From Nocardioides lacusdianchii (GTDB taxonomy: Bacteria > Actinomycetota > Actinomycetes > Propionibacteriales > Nocardioidaceae), in the NCBI RefSeq assembly GCF_020102855.1, contig NZ_JADHZD010000004.1, positions 310,001 through 374,000 of the forward strand: a stretch of 64,000 nt of DNA. The letters run 5' to 3'. Positions 17,812 through 26,087 of this stretch are shown piece after piece. The position numbers were made by a program, and so were the translations under genes. Below the pieces are notes generated by a model that saw only the letters and a program-made list of their open reading frames with translations, ran no database searches and had not been told where the DNA came from. Positions within the stretch are counted from its first letter, which is position 1. Each line of letters opens with the position of its first letter.

Positions 17812-20800
17812 CCGAGCCGACCCGCGAGCCCCTGCGGCTCGACACGCCCCAGGACCTGCAGGCCCTCATGGGAGCCCAGCACGCCGCCAGCGACGAGCAG
17901 TGGGCCGCCATCACGGCGCCGCTGCGGCCCACCGTCGTGGTGGCCGGAGCCGGCAGTGGCAAGACGACCTTGATGGCCCAGCGCGTGGTGTGGCTGGTGG
18001 CGACGGGCCGGGTGCGTCCCGAGGAGGTGCTGGGCCTCACCTTCACGACCAAGGCCGCGGCGGAGCTGCGCCAGCGGGTGTCCGCGGCGCTCGGGGCCGC
18101 GGGGCTGCTCGACCGCTCCGTGGTCGTCGACGGCGAGGACGTGCTCGAGCCGACTGTCGCGACCTACCACGCCTACGCCGCCACGCTCCTGACCGACCAC
18201 GGCCTGCGCATCGGCCACGAGCCCGACACCAGGGTGGTGTCCGACGCGTCCCGCTACCAGCTCGGTGCCCGCGTGATCGAGCGCTTCACCGGTCGCATCG
18301 AGCTGCTGACCGACCACCCGGCCACCGCCATCCAGAACCTCCTCGCCCTCGACGGCGCGATGAGCGAGCACCTCGTGGACGCCGACGACGTACGCCGGGT
18401 GGATGCCGAGGCGCGCCGCGGTTTCGAGCGGGCGGTCGCCGAGGAGCAGGCCGGCAAGGCCCGCAAGACCTGGTTCGAGCCGCCCGCCAAGGCGATCAAC
18501 GCGATCGACCGACGCGCGGAGCTGCTGCAGCTCGTCACCGGCTACCGGCGCCTCAAGGCCGACCTCGGCCTGATGGACTTCGGCGACCAGATCGCCCTCG
18601 CGGCCCGACTGGTCGAGGACCAGCCCGAGGTGGGGGAGCTGGAGCGGGCGCGGTTCAAGGTCGTGCTGCTGGATGAATACCAGGACACCTCCGTCGCGCA
18701 GGCCACGATGCTGTCCCGGCTGTTCTCCGGCCCCGACTCCGAGCACGGGCTCGGCCACCCGGTGATGGCGGTGGGCGACCCCAACCAGGCGATCTACGGC
18801 TGGCGCGGCGCCTCGGTCTCCAACATCCTCAACTTCGCCGAGACCTTCCCGGCCGCCGACGGTGAGCCCGGACGACTGCCGTTGACGGTGAACCGGCGCT
18901 CCGACCGGCGGATCCTCGACGTCGCCAACCGGCTCGCCGAGCCGCTGCTCGAGGCCTACGGCGACAAGGTCGCGCGGCTGCGCGCGGCCGAGATCGCGGG
19001 GGAGGGCCACGTCGAGGCCCACGTCTTCGAGCGTGCCGTCGACGAGCTCACGTGGCTCACCGACGAGGTCCGTCGCGTGCACGAGGCCGGCACCCCGTGG
19101 GCCGAGGTGGGCGTGCTGAGCCGCGACAACGCGCAGGCCGAGGACGTCTACGACGCGCTGACCACCGCGGGCATCCCGGTCGAGATCGTGGGGTTGTCGG
19201 GCCTGATCCGGCTGCCGGAGGTGGCCGAGGTCGTCGCCACGCTGACCCTCCTGCACGACGTCACCGCCAACTCCGCGATGCTCACCCTCCTCACCGGCCC
19301 GCGGTGGGCGATCGGCCCGCGCGACCTGCGCCTGCTCGCGGTGCGTGCGGCGGAGATCGCCGGCGTACGCGGCCGCGCGGAGGCGGCGTCGATCGCCGAC
19401 CAGCTGCTCCAGATCGCCGACGGCATCGACTCCTCCGAGCTGCCCGCCCTCAGCGACGCCGTCGAGTCGCCCGGCGATGCGGCGTACTCTCCCGAGGCGC
19501 TCGACCGGTTCGCCCTCCTCGCCGGCGAGCTGCGCCGGCTGCGCTCCCACGTCGGCGACCCGCTGCTCGACGTGGTCCGCCGCATCATCGACACGACCGG
19601 CGTCGACGTCGAGCTGGCGTCGGCGACCTCCCCCGCGGCTGCCGCGCGCCGCGACAACCTCGACCTCTTCGTCAAGGCCGTCGCGGAGTTCCAGTCCGTC
19701 GACGGCGACGTCACGCTGCCCGCGCTGCTGGCCTACCTCACCGCCGAGGACGACCAGGGCAACGGCCTCGACGTCGCGACCCCCACCGCGGCCGACTCGG
19801 TGAAGCTCCTCACCGTGCACCGCGCGAAGGGGCTGGAGTGGTCGTCGGTCTTCTGCGTCGGCGTGGGGGAGACGCGCTTCCCCAGCAACCGCTCGCGCAC
19901 CCTCTGGACGTCGTCGCCGGCCGTGCTGCCCGCGCCGCTGCGCGGCGACCGCGCCGACCAGCCGCAGCTCGTGGGCCACGACAAGACCGCCCTCGAGGCC
20001 TACCGCGCAGCGACCAAGGCCCACGACGCGGAGGAGGAGCTGCGGCTGGGCTACGTCGCCTTCACCCGTGCCGCCCACCACCTCGCCGTCACCTCCTACG
20101 TCTGGGGCCAGCGGGCGAGCGCCTTCGGCCCGTCGGCCTACCAGTGCGTCGTGCGCGACCAGCTCGAGGAGTGGGGCCAGCCGGTGGAGCGCTGGCTGGA
20201 GAAGCCGCCCCCGAAGTCGCCCAATCCCAACGACGACGTCGACACCTCCCGCCCCTGGCCGGTGCCGGGGCCCGGCGAGGAGGCGCGCCGCCGGCTGGTC
20301 GCGGCCGAGCTGGTCCGCTCCGTCGACCGGACTGCGCCCGACGAGGGTCTCGACATGGTCGAGGCGGCGCAGGTCGCGGAGTGGGACGACGACCTCGCCC
20401 AGCTACTCGACGAGGCGCGCGCCGAGCGGGCCACCACGGTCGACCTGCCGTTGCCCAGCAGCCTGTCAGCGACCTCGGTGGCGCGCCTGCGCGACGACCC
20501 CGACGCCTTCGCGCGCGAGCTGGCCCGGCCGATGCCGCGGCCACCCGCGCCCGCGGCCCGCTTCGGCACCGCGTTCCACGCCTGGGTGGAGGAGCGCTTC
20601 GGCCAGCAGGCGCTGATCGAGCCCGACGAGCTGCCGGGTCGCGCCGACGCCGGCATCGACGACGAGGCCGACCTCGGCGAGGTGGTGAAGCGATTCGAGG
20701 ACGGACCCTTCGGCGACCGTGCTCCCCACGCCGTCGAGGCCCCCTTCGCGATCGTGCTGGGCGGGCAGGTCGTGCGCGGTCGCATCGACGCGGTCTACGC

Positions 20801-21029
20801 CGAGCCGGAGTCCACGGGCGGCGGCTTCCTCGTCGTCGACTGGAAGACCGGCCGTCACGAGACGGCCGACCCGCTCCAGCTCGCCCTCTACCGCCTGGCC
20901 TGGGCCGAGCTCACCGGTACGCCGCTCGAGCGGGTGCGCGCGGCCTTCCACTACGTCCGGTCGGGGCGCACCGTCGAGCCGCCGGACCTGCCCGGCCGCG
21001 ACGAGCTGGAGCGCCTGGTCGAGCTCTGA
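17808..21029 (+). CDS. adnB: AdnB-like helicase-nuclease subunit (UvrD/RecB type)
   Basis: A 1,073-residue partner of AdnA, starting at a GTG that overlaps the adnA stop (GTGA). Walker A is VAGAGSGKTTL, and motif II is VLLDEYQDTSVAQ followed by AVGDPNQAIYGWRGAS. Motif V/VI are KLLTVHRAKGLEWSSVF and LRLGYVAFTRAAHHLAV. The C-terminal RecB nuclease domain has LVVDWKTGRHE and QLALYRLAWAEL, with no Fe-S cysteine cluster. Fast DNA unwinding with dual nuclease activity is expected for the AdnA-AdnB heterodimer. Both genes are full length and intact. Confidence 0.87.
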   Translation: MTEPTREPLRLDTPQDLQALMGAQHAASDEQWAAITAPLRPTVVVAGAGSGKTTLMAQRVVWLVATGRVRPEEVLGLTFTTKAAAELRQRVSAALGAAGLLDRSVVVDGEDVLEPTVATYHAYAATLLTDHGLRIGHEPDTRVVSDASRYQLGARVIERFTGRIELLTDHPATAIQNLLALDGAMSEHLVDADDVRRVDAEARRGFERAVAEEQAGKARKTWFEPPAKAINAIDRRAELLQLVTGYRRLKADLGLMDFGDQIALAARLVEDQPEVGELERARFKVVLLDEYQDTSVAQATMLSRLFSGPDSEHGLGHPVMAVGDPNQAIYGWRGASVSNILNFAETFPAADGEPGRLPLTVNRRSDRRILDVANRLAEPLLEAYGDKVARLRAAEIAGEGHVEAHVFERAVDELTWLTDEVRRVHEAGTPWAEVGVLSRDNAQAEDVYDALTTAGIPVEIVGLSGLIRLPEVAEVVATLTLLHDVTANSAMLTLLTGPRWAIGPRDLRLLAVRAAEIAGVRGRAEAASIADQLLQIADGIDSSELPALSDAVESPGDAAYSPEALDRFALLAGELRRLRSHVGDPLLDVVRRIIDTTGVDVELASATSPAAAARRDNLDLFVKAVAEFQSVDGDVTLPALLAYLTAEDDQGNGLDVATPTAADSVKLLTVHRAKGLEWSSVFCVGVGETRFPSNRSRTLWTSSPAVLPAPLRGDRADQPQLVGHDKTALEAYRAATKAHDAEEELRLGYVAFTRAAHHLAVTSYVWGQRASAFGPSAYQCVVRDQLEEWGQPVERWLEKPPPKSPNPNDDVDTSRPWPVPGPGEEARRRLVAAELVRSVDRTAPDEGLDMVEAAQVAEWDDDLAQLLDEARAERATTVDLPLPSSLSATSVARLRDDPDAFARELARPMPRPPAPAARFGTAFHAWVEERFGQQALIEPDELPGRADAGIDDEADLGEVVKRFEDGPFGDRAPHAVEAPFAIVLGGQVVRGRIDAVYAEPESTGGGFLVVDWKTGRHETADPLQLALYRLAWAELTGTPLERVRAAFHYVRSGRTVEPPDLPGRDELERLVEL

Positions 21030-21031
21030 GG

Positions 21032-21742
21032 TCAGCCCAGCGCAGCGGTGAGCGCGATCTCGACCATCTCGCCGAAGGTCTGCTCGCGCTCCTGCGAGGT
21101 GGTCTCCTCGCCGGTGACGATGTGGTCGGAGACGGTGCAGATGGCCAGCGCCCTGCGGCGGTGCTTCGCGGCGAGGGTGTAGAGCGCGCTGGCCTCCATC
21201 TCGACCGCCAGCACGCCGTACTTCACCATCTCGCCCAGCAGCTCGGGGCGCGCGGCGTAGAAGGAGTCGCTGGAGAAGATCAGCCCGACGTGGAAGGGCG
21301 AGCCACCCTTGCGCGCCTCGGCGGCCTCCACCGCCCCGCGGAGCAGGCCGAAGTCGGCGACCGGCGCGTAGTCGATGCCGTGGAAGGCGATGCGGTTCAT
21401 CGAGGAGTCGGTGCAGGCGCCCGAGGCGATGATGACGTCACGGATGCCGACGTCCTCGGTGACCGCGCCGCACGACCCGACGCGCACGACCGACTGCACG
21501 TCGTAGTCGGTGAAGAGCTCGTTGACGTAGATCGCCATCGACGGCTGCCCCATCCCGGAACCCTGGACGGACACCGGCTGGCCGCGCCACGTGCCGGTGA
21601 AGCCGTACATCCCGCGCACCTCGCTGTAGCAGCGCGCGTCGTCGAGGAAGGTCTCCGCGATCCACCTCGCCCGCAGCGGGTCGCCGGGCAGCAGGACGGT
21701 GGGGGCGATGTCGCCGCGCTGGGCGCCGATATGGGTGCTCAC
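21032..21742 (-). CDS. deoD: purine nucleoside phosphorylase, DeoD type
   Basis: A 236-residue hexameric-type (E. coli DeoD-like) enzyme that splits purine ribo- and deoxyribonucleosides with phosphate. Signatures are LLPGDPLRARWIAETFL, VSVQGSGMGQPSMAIYVNELF, VVRVGSCGAV, the substrate motif LAVEMEASALYTLA and ICTVSDHIVTGEETT. The acidic residue expected for purine recognition is the D in TVSDHIV. GTG 21742 is chosen because it fits the family N-terminus STHIGAQRGDIAPTVLLPG and lies 7 bases after a -10 element; the frame is open much further upstream without homology. The gene is convergent with adnB, with 2 bases between the stops. Confidence 0.94.
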   Translation of the reverse strand: MSTHIGAQRGDIAPTVLLPGDPLRARWIAETFLDDARCYSEVRGMYGFTGTWRGQPVSVQGSGMGQPSMAIYVNELFTDYDVQSVVRVGSCGAVTEDVGIRDVIIASGACTDSSMNRIAFHGIDYAPVADFGLLRGAVEAAEARKGGSPFHVGLIFSSDSFYAARPELLGEMVKYGVLAVEMEASALYTLAAKHRRRALAICTVSDHIVTGEETTSQEREQTFGEMVEIALTAALG

Positions 21743-21749
21743 GGCGCCC

Positions 21750-21755
21750 AGCCTA
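21750..21755 (-). promoter_or_regulatory. -10 element TAGGCT, leaderless promoter of deoD
   Basis: On the minus strand TAGGCT ends 7 bases before the GTG start at 21742. It is back to back with the nudC -10 element inside a 36-base divergent intergenic region. Confidence 0.55.
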
Positions 21756-21766
21756 GGGCCCGTCGC

Positions 21767-21772
21767 TAGCCT
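21767..21772 (+). promoter_or_regulatory. -10 element TAGCCT, leaderless promoter of nudC
   Basis: TAGCCT ends 6 bases before the GTG at 21779, with no ribosome-binding site between. The -35 region of this promoter would overlap the deoD -10, so the two promoters may interfere. Confidence 0.55.
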
Positions 21773-21778
21773 GACGCG

Positions 21779-22702
21779 GTGAGCTCCGAGCGCCCCCTGC
21801 CGCACGTCGCACTCTCCGCCCACGCGCACAACCGGATGGGCCTGCGCCGCACCGACGACGAGTGGCTGCGCCGCCAGCTGACGGACCCGGCCGCCCGGGT
21901 CCTGGTGGTGGCGGGCAACCGGCTGCGTCCGGTGGACGGCGCGATTCAGTGGATCTCCCCGGCGGACGCGCCCGAGGGCACCCTCGTGCTCCTCGGTGAC
22001 CACGACGAGGTCGTGCACCTCGCGGTCATCGTCGCGCCGGACGCCGCTCCCGGCGACGCGGGGGAGTGGGTGCCGCTGCGCGACGTGCTGCCCCTCGTCG
22101 CCGAGCAGTCGCCCGGCCAGGCCCCGCTGCTGATGCACGCCATCGGCCTGGCCGAGTGGCACCACGCGACCCGCTTCTGCCCGCGCTGCGGCGGTTCCCT
22201 GCGCAGCCGGGCCGCCGGCCACGAGCTGCGCTGCAACCAGTGCGACCGGGCGCAGTTCCCCCGCACCGACCCGGCGGTGATCATGGCCATCACCCACGGC
22301 GACGGCGACGACGAGGCGCTGCTGCTGGGCCGCAACCGCGCCTGGCCGGCCGGCCGCTGGTCCACCCTCGCCGGGTTCTGCGAGCCGGGAGAGACCCTCG
22401 AGGACGCCGTACGCCGTGAGGTGGACGAGGAGGTCGGGGTCCGCGTGGGTCAGGTCACCTACTTCGGCAGCCAGCCGTGGCCGTTGCCGGCGAGCCTGAT
22501 GCTGGGCTTCACCGGTCGCGCGCTGAGCACCGACATCGACGTCGACGGCGCTGAGATCGAGGAGGCCCGCTGGTGGACCCGAGCGGAGTTCGAGGCGGCG
22601 GTGCGGTCGGGAGAGATCGCCGTCCCGCGCGGGATCTCGATCTCGTCCTCGCTCATCGAGGCGTGGTTCGGACGTCCGCTCGAAGGTCCCGGCTGGGACT
22701 GA
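21779..22702 (+). CDS. nudC: NAD(+)/NADH pyrophosphatase, zinc-ribbon Nudix hydrolase
   Basis: A 307-residue NudC. A four-cysteine zinc ribbon is visible at C134, C137, C152 and C155 (FCPRCGG...LRCNQC). The Nudix box GFCEPGETLEDAVRREVDEEVGV follows. The downstream SQPWPLPASLMLGF motif is the NADH-specific SQPWPFPxS signature. The enzyme hydrolyses NADH or NAD(+) to NMN and AMP, and family members can also remove NAD caps from RNA. In Mycobacterium tuberculosis the equivalent gene lies in the same neighbourhood near mrx1 and uvrD2. Confidence 0.94.
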   Translation: MSSERPLPHVALSAHAHNRMGLRRTDDEWLRRQLTDPAARVLVVAGNRLRPVDGAIQWISPADAPEGTLVLLGDHDEVVHLAVIVAPDAAPGDAGEWVPLRDVLPLVAEQSPGQAPLLMHAIGLAEWHHATRFCPRCGGSLRSRAAGHELRCNQCDRAQFPRTDPAVIMAITHGDGDDEALLLGRNRAWPAGRWSTLAGFCEPGETLEDAVRREVDEEVGVRVGQVTYFGSQPWPLPASLMLGFTGRALSTDIDVDGAEIEEARWWTRAEFEAAVRSGEIAVPRGISISSSLIEAWFGRPLEGPGWD

Positions 22703-22708
22703 GGTCGG

Positions 22709-23173
22709 TCAGTCGCAGGTGTCGCAGATGCCGGTGGCCGGCATCGCGATGTAGCAGCGCGGGCACAGCTTGTCCGGGCGGTCGCTCGCGGCGACGCGGG
22801 GCCGGGCGGTGCCGGTGCTGCGCGCAGCGGCCCGCGGGGTGCCGCTCGACGTCGCGGTGCGAGTGCGCGTGGCCGAGCCCGGGACGCGCTCGCTGGGCGG
22901 CGAGTCGTCGCGGATCTTGAAGCCGAGCCGGGTCAGCGCCTTGCTCGCGCCCGCCGAACCGCCGGGGATGTCGGCGGGGGTCAGGGTGCGGCCCGTGGCC
23001 AGGCCGTGGGCGATGCCGGCGATCGCCGCGGCGTCGTACTCGCGGCCCATGTGCATCAGCACGTGGGTGGACACGCCGCCGCGCACCAGCATGTAGTTGG
23101 CGCCACCGGCTGCGTCCCAGGTCTCCATCGCGGTGAGGACGTGGTCGCGATCGATCGAGTTCAGCAAGGACAC
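22709..23173 (-). CDS. ScoMcrA-like head-domain protein with C-terminal zinc ribbon
   Basis: A 154-residue protein. Residues 1-85 (DRDHVLTAMETWDAAGG... GREYDAAAIAGIAHGLATG... IPGGSAGASKALTRLGFKI) match, by eye, the small head domain found at the N-terminus of the restriction enzyme ScoMcrA and its relatives. A Ser/Thr/Arg/Ala-rich linker follows, and the tail CPRCYIAMPATGICDTC is a four-cysteine zinc ribbon. No nuclease (HNH) motif is present, so it is unlikely to cleave DNA itself. It starts with GTG, 6 bases after a -10 element. It is convergent with nudC. Confidence 0.55.
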   Translation of the reverse strand: MSLLNSIDRDHVLTAMETWDAAGGANYMLVRGGVSTHVLMHMGREYDAAAIAGIAHGLATGRTLTPADIPGGSAGASKALTRLGFKIRDDSPPSERVPGSATRTRTATSSGTPRAAARSTGTARPRVAASDRPDKLCPRCYIAMPATGICDTCD

Positions 23174-23179
23174 GGGATC

Positions 23180-23185
23180 AGGCTA
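23180..23185 (-). promoter_or_regulatory. -10 element TAGCCT, leaderless promoter of the head-domain protein
   Basis: On the minus strand TAGCCT ends 6 bases before the GTG at 23173, with no ribosome-binding site. Confidence 0.5.
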
Positions 23186-23218
23186 ACCCGCCCGCACACC
23201 GCTGCTCGAGCCGAGGGC

Positions 23219-23470
23219 TCACGCCAGCGCGGCCAGTCTCTCCTTGACCTGCGCCACCGACGGGTTCGTCAGCGTGCTGCCGTCGGAGAACAGGAGCGTG
23301 GGCACGGTCTGGTTGCCGCCGTTGGCCTGCTCGACGGTGAACGCCGCGTCGGGCTGCTGCTCGATGTCGACGATCGAGAACGCGATGCCCTCGCGGTCGA
23401 GCTGGCTCTTGAGGCGGTGGCAGTAGCCACACCAGGGCGTGGTGAACATGGTGAACTGGCTCTCGGACAT
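23219..23470 (-). CDS. mrx1: mycoredoxin-like glutaredoxin
   Basis: An 83-residue glutaredoxin-fold protein with the redox-active motif WCGYC (C14 and C17). Later elements are GGNQTVPTLLFSDGSTLTNPS, the cis-proline TVP and the mycothiol-binding region. Mycoredoxin-1 reduces mixed disulfides with mycothiol, the actinobacterial thiol. It lies divergent from uvrD2, as in Mycobacterium. ATG 23470 gives the usual family length; an in-frame GTG at 23485 would add five residues. Confidence 0.85.
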   Translation of the reverse strand: MSESQFTMFTTPWCGYCHRLKSQLDREGIAFSIVDIEQQPDAAFTVEQANGGNQTVPTLLFSDGSTLTNPSVAQVKERLAALA

Positions 23471-23577
23471 GTCCGGTCCAACCACCGCCTGTGCGCGCGC
23501 ATTCCCGCCGTCGTCCGGTGTCGGTCCCGGCGTCTAGGGTGGCGACGCCGTCCACCGACCCGTCCAGGAGCTGAATC

Positions 23578-25635
23578 GTGCTCGAAGCGCTCGACCCCGA
23601 GCAGCGACAGGTCGCCGAGGCGCTGCGCGGGCCCGTGCGGGTCCTCGCGGGTGCCGGCACCGGCAAGACCCGTGCCATCACCCACCGCATCGCCCACGGG
23701 GTCGCGCAGGGCGTCTACGCGCCCACCGAGGTGCTGGCGCTGTCGTTCACCACCCGCGCCGCGGGGGAGATGCGCGAGCGGCTCCGCTCGCTGGGTGCGC
23801 CCGGGGTCCAGGCGCGTACGTTCCACTCGGCGGCGCTGCGTCAGCTGCGGTTCTTCTGGCCGCGGGTGCACGGGCGCGACCTCCCCGAGCTCACCGAGTC
23901 CAAGCTCGGCATGGTGGCGCTCGCCGCCCGGCGCCAGCGGCTGAGCGTCGACCAGGCGACGCTGCGCGACCTGGCCAGCGAGATCGAGTGGGCGAAGGTC
24001 TCCAACGTCGCCCCCGACTCCTACGCCGCGCTGGCGTGCGCCCGGGGGCGGGCCGTCTCGGGCCTCGAACCCGAGGTCGTGGCCCGCGCCTTCGACGCCT
24101 ACGAGGAGGTCAAGCGCGGCCAGGGCCGGATGGACATGGAGGACGTGCTCCTCTTCGGTGCGGGCCTCCTGGCCGACAACGAGGCGGTCGCCGCACAGGT
24201 GCGCCGGCAGTACAAGTGGTTCGTCGTCGACGAGTTCCAGGACGTCTCGCCGCTCCAGAACGCGCTGCTCGACCTCTGGCTCGGCGGGCGCGACGAGCTC
24301 TGCGTGGTCGGTGATCCCGCCCAGACGATCTACTCCTTCGCCGGTGCCGACGCGCGCTACCTCCGCGAGTTCACCCAGCGGTTCCCGAAGGCCACCAGCG
24401 TCGAGCTGGTCCGCAACTACCGTTCCACCCCCCAGGTCGTGGCCGCCGCCAACGCGCTCCTCGCCGGCACGAGCAGCAAGGGCGTCGACCTGGTGGCGCA
24501 GCGCCCCTCCGGCGCGGCCATCACCTACCGCGAGGCCAGCGACGAGGTCGCCGAGGCCGACGCCGTCGCCGACCGCGCGGCCGCGCTGCGCGCCAGTGGC
24601 ACGCCTGCGAGCCGGATGGCGGTGCTGCTGCGCATCAACGCGCAGTCCGAGCGCTTCGAGGAGGCGCTGGCCGCCCGCGGCATCCCCTACGTCGTACGCG
24701 GCGGGGCTCGCTTCTTCGACCGCCCCGAGGTGCGCCAGGCCATCACCCTCGTTCGCGGCGCCGCTCGCAGCGGCGAGGCGTCGGGTCCGGTCGCCGACGC
24801 GGTCGTCGCCGTCCTGTCGCAGATGGGCCACTCCACCGAGCCACCCGAGGGCAGGGGAGAGGTCCGCAACCGCTGGGAGTCGCTGCAGGCGCTGGTCGAC
24901 CTCGCCGCCGACTTCGGGCGCGAGCGCCCCGACGCCGGCCTCGGTGACCTCGTCGACGACCTGGACCGCCGAGCCGGCGAGCAGCACGCCCCCGTGGCCG
25001 ACGCCGTCACCCTGGCCACCATCCACTCCGCCAAGGGCCTGGAGTGGGACGCCGTCTTCGTCGCCGGCATGCACGAGAAGATGATGCCGATCTCGCAGGC
25101 CAAGACCCCCGCCGAGGTCGAGGAGGAGCGGCGCCTGCTCTACGTCGCCATGACCCGCGCCCGCGACGAGCTGTGCGTGTCGTGGGCGAGCGCGCGCGAA
25201 CCGGGCGGTCGCGCCAACCGCGGGAGCTCGCCGTTCCTGTCGCCGCTGCTCGACGGCACGCCCGGCGTTGCTGCCCAGCGGCGCGAGCGCAGCAAGCGCA
25301 ACCGCGCCGCCCTGCACTGCCGCGAGTGCGGGGGAGCGCTGTCCAACGCCCGCGAGAAGAAGACCGGTCGCTGCGCCGACTGTCCGGCGTCCTACGACGA
25401 GGCGCTCTTCGAGCGGCTTCGCGAGTGGCGACTGGCCCGCGCTGCGCAGGACAGCGTGCCGGCGTTCGTCGTCTTCACCGACGCCACCTTGCAGCTGATC
25501 GCCGAGCACGTCCCCTCCGACGAGCGTGGCCTGCGGGCCATCAGCGGCGTCGGTCCGGGAAAGATCGCGAAGTACGGCGACGAGGTGCTCGCGCTGGTGT
25601 CCGGTAAGGCCGACGGCGACGCCGGATCGTCCTGA
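23578..25635 (+). CDS. uvrD2: UvrD2-type DNA helicase with tetracysteine and HRDC domains
   Basis: A 685-residue superfamily 1 helicase. Walker A is VLAGAGTGKTRA near residue 21. Motif II is FVVDEFQDVS, followed by VVGDPAQTIYSFAGAD, and motifs V/VI are TIHSAKGLEWDAVFV and RLLYVAMTRARDELCV. About residues 580-601 hold the four cysteines CRECGG...CADC, the zinc module that marks mycobacterial UvrD2. The C-terminus (LFERLREWRLARAAQ... VFTDATLQLIAE... ISGVGPGKIAKYG) is an HRDC domain. UvrD2 is a 3'-5' helicase and is essential in mycobacteria. GTG 23578 has an AGGAG ribosome-binding site; a TAGGGT -10 lies at 23535-23540. Confidence 0.93.
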   Translation: MLEALDPEQRQVAEALRGPVRVLAGAGTGKTRAITHRIAHGVAQGVYAPTEVLALSFTTRAAGEMRERLRSLGAPGVQARTFHSAALRQLRFFWPRVHGRDLPELTESKLGMVALAARRQRLSVDQATLRDLASEIEWAKVSNVAPDSYAALACARGRAVSGLEPEVVARAFDAYEEVKRGQGRMDMEDVLLFGAGLLADNEAVAAQVRRQYKWFVVDEFQDVSPLQNALLDLWLGGRDELCVVGDPAQTIYSFAGADARYLREFTQRFPKATSVELVRNYRSTPQVVAAANALLAGTSSKGVDLVAQRPSGAAITYREASDEVAEADAVADRAAALRASGTPASRMAVLLRINAQSERFEEALAARGIPYVVRGGARFFDRPEVRQAITLVRGAARSGEASGPVADAVVAVLSQMGHSTEPPEGRGEVRNRWESLQALVDLAADFGRERPDAGLGDLVDDLDRRAGEQHAPVADAVTLATIHSAKGLEWDAVFVAGMHEKMMPISQAKTPAEVEEERRLLYVAMTRARDELCVSWASAREPGGRANRGSSPFLSPLLDGTPGVAAQRRERSKRNRAALHCRECGGALSNAREKKTGRCADCPASYDEALFERLREWRLARAAQDSVPAFVVFTDATLQLIAEHVPSDERGLRAISGVGPGKIAKYGDEVLALVSGKADGDAGSS

Positions 25636-25670
25636 AGGATGAATCCGGAAACTTTTCCATGTAATACCCA

Positions 25671-25709
25671 CAAAATCGTTTGCCCCTGACGTTGTCGAGG
25701 GTTTAGCGT
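25671..25709 (+). promoter_or_regulatory. whiB7 promoter with upstream A/T block
   Basis: A -35 TTGCCC (25680-25685) and a -10 TAGCGT (25704-25709) are separated by 18 bases. An A/T block, CAAAATC (25671-25677), sits directly upstream of the -35. Promoters controlled by WhiB7 with sigma-A carry such an A/T stretch, which the WhiB7 AT-hook contacts, so autoactivation is likely. Transcription would start near 25716, giving a leader of about 370 bases. Confidence 0.65.
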
Positions 25710-25782
25710 TCTGCTCACAACAACCCGCGCATGGGATCGCTGACAACGATCTGCGCCTGATGCCCCGAAGGAGGTGGCCCTG

Positions 25783-25965
25783 ATGGAGAACTTCACGAAG
25801 ACGATGACGGCTTGGACGCCGTCCTTCGGCATGTCCACCCTCGGCCGCCCCTGCGCGCACACGCGCGCCCTCGGCGCTGGTGTGGTGGCTGTCCAGGACG
25901 CCGCCGCCATCGTTCGCATCAAGGGCGATTTCCCGGGTTCTCCTGCCTGGAGTCCGTCGAGCTAG
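25783..25965 (+). CDS. whiB7 leader peptide (upstream ORF)
   Basis: This is a 60-codon ORF with a near-perfect AAGGAGG ribosome-binding site (25768-25774) 8 bases before its ATG. The peptide begins MENFTKTMTAWTPSFGMST and has no recognisable domain. It lies between the whiB7 promoter and the attenuator, ending 25 bases before the terminator stem. In mycobacteria and Streptomyces, slow translation of such an upstream ORF under ribosome-targeting antibiotics relieves termination and turns on whiB7. The same mechanism is inferred here from layout. GTG 25774 is rejected as start because it overlaps the ribosome-binding site. Confidence 0.72.
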   Translation: MENFTKTMTAWTPSFGMSTLGRPCAHTRALGAGVVAVQDAAAIVRIKGDFPGSPAWSPSS

Positions 25966-25990
25966 GTCACACCTCGCATCGGCAGCCTCC

Positions 25991-26033
25991 AGGCCGCGGA
26001 ACCCGACACCGGGATCCGCGGCCTTTCTGTTTG
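25991..26033 (+). terminator. attenuator (intrinsic terminator) in the whiB7 leader
   Basis: A 10-base arm AGGCCGCGGA (25991-26000) pairs perfectly with TCCGCGGCCT (26015-26024). An inner CCCG/CGGG stem closes an ACAC loop, and TTCTGTTTG follows. It stands between the leader peptide and whiB7 on the same transcript, which is the expected place for conditional termination. Confidence 0.8.
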
Positions 26034-26087
26034 TCCAGCACCGAGTTTTTCCACCCGCGATCAGGTCAACGAGAAGGAGGTGAACAC

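Noticed and set aside
17511..20081. Minus-strand open frame of about 850 codons opposite adnB
   Set aside because: Composition-driven shadow of adnB with no recognisable domain.
25774..25965. GTG at 25774 as start of the whiB7 leader peptide
   Set aside because: It overlaps the Shine-Dalgarno sequence; ATG 25783 is ideally spaced.
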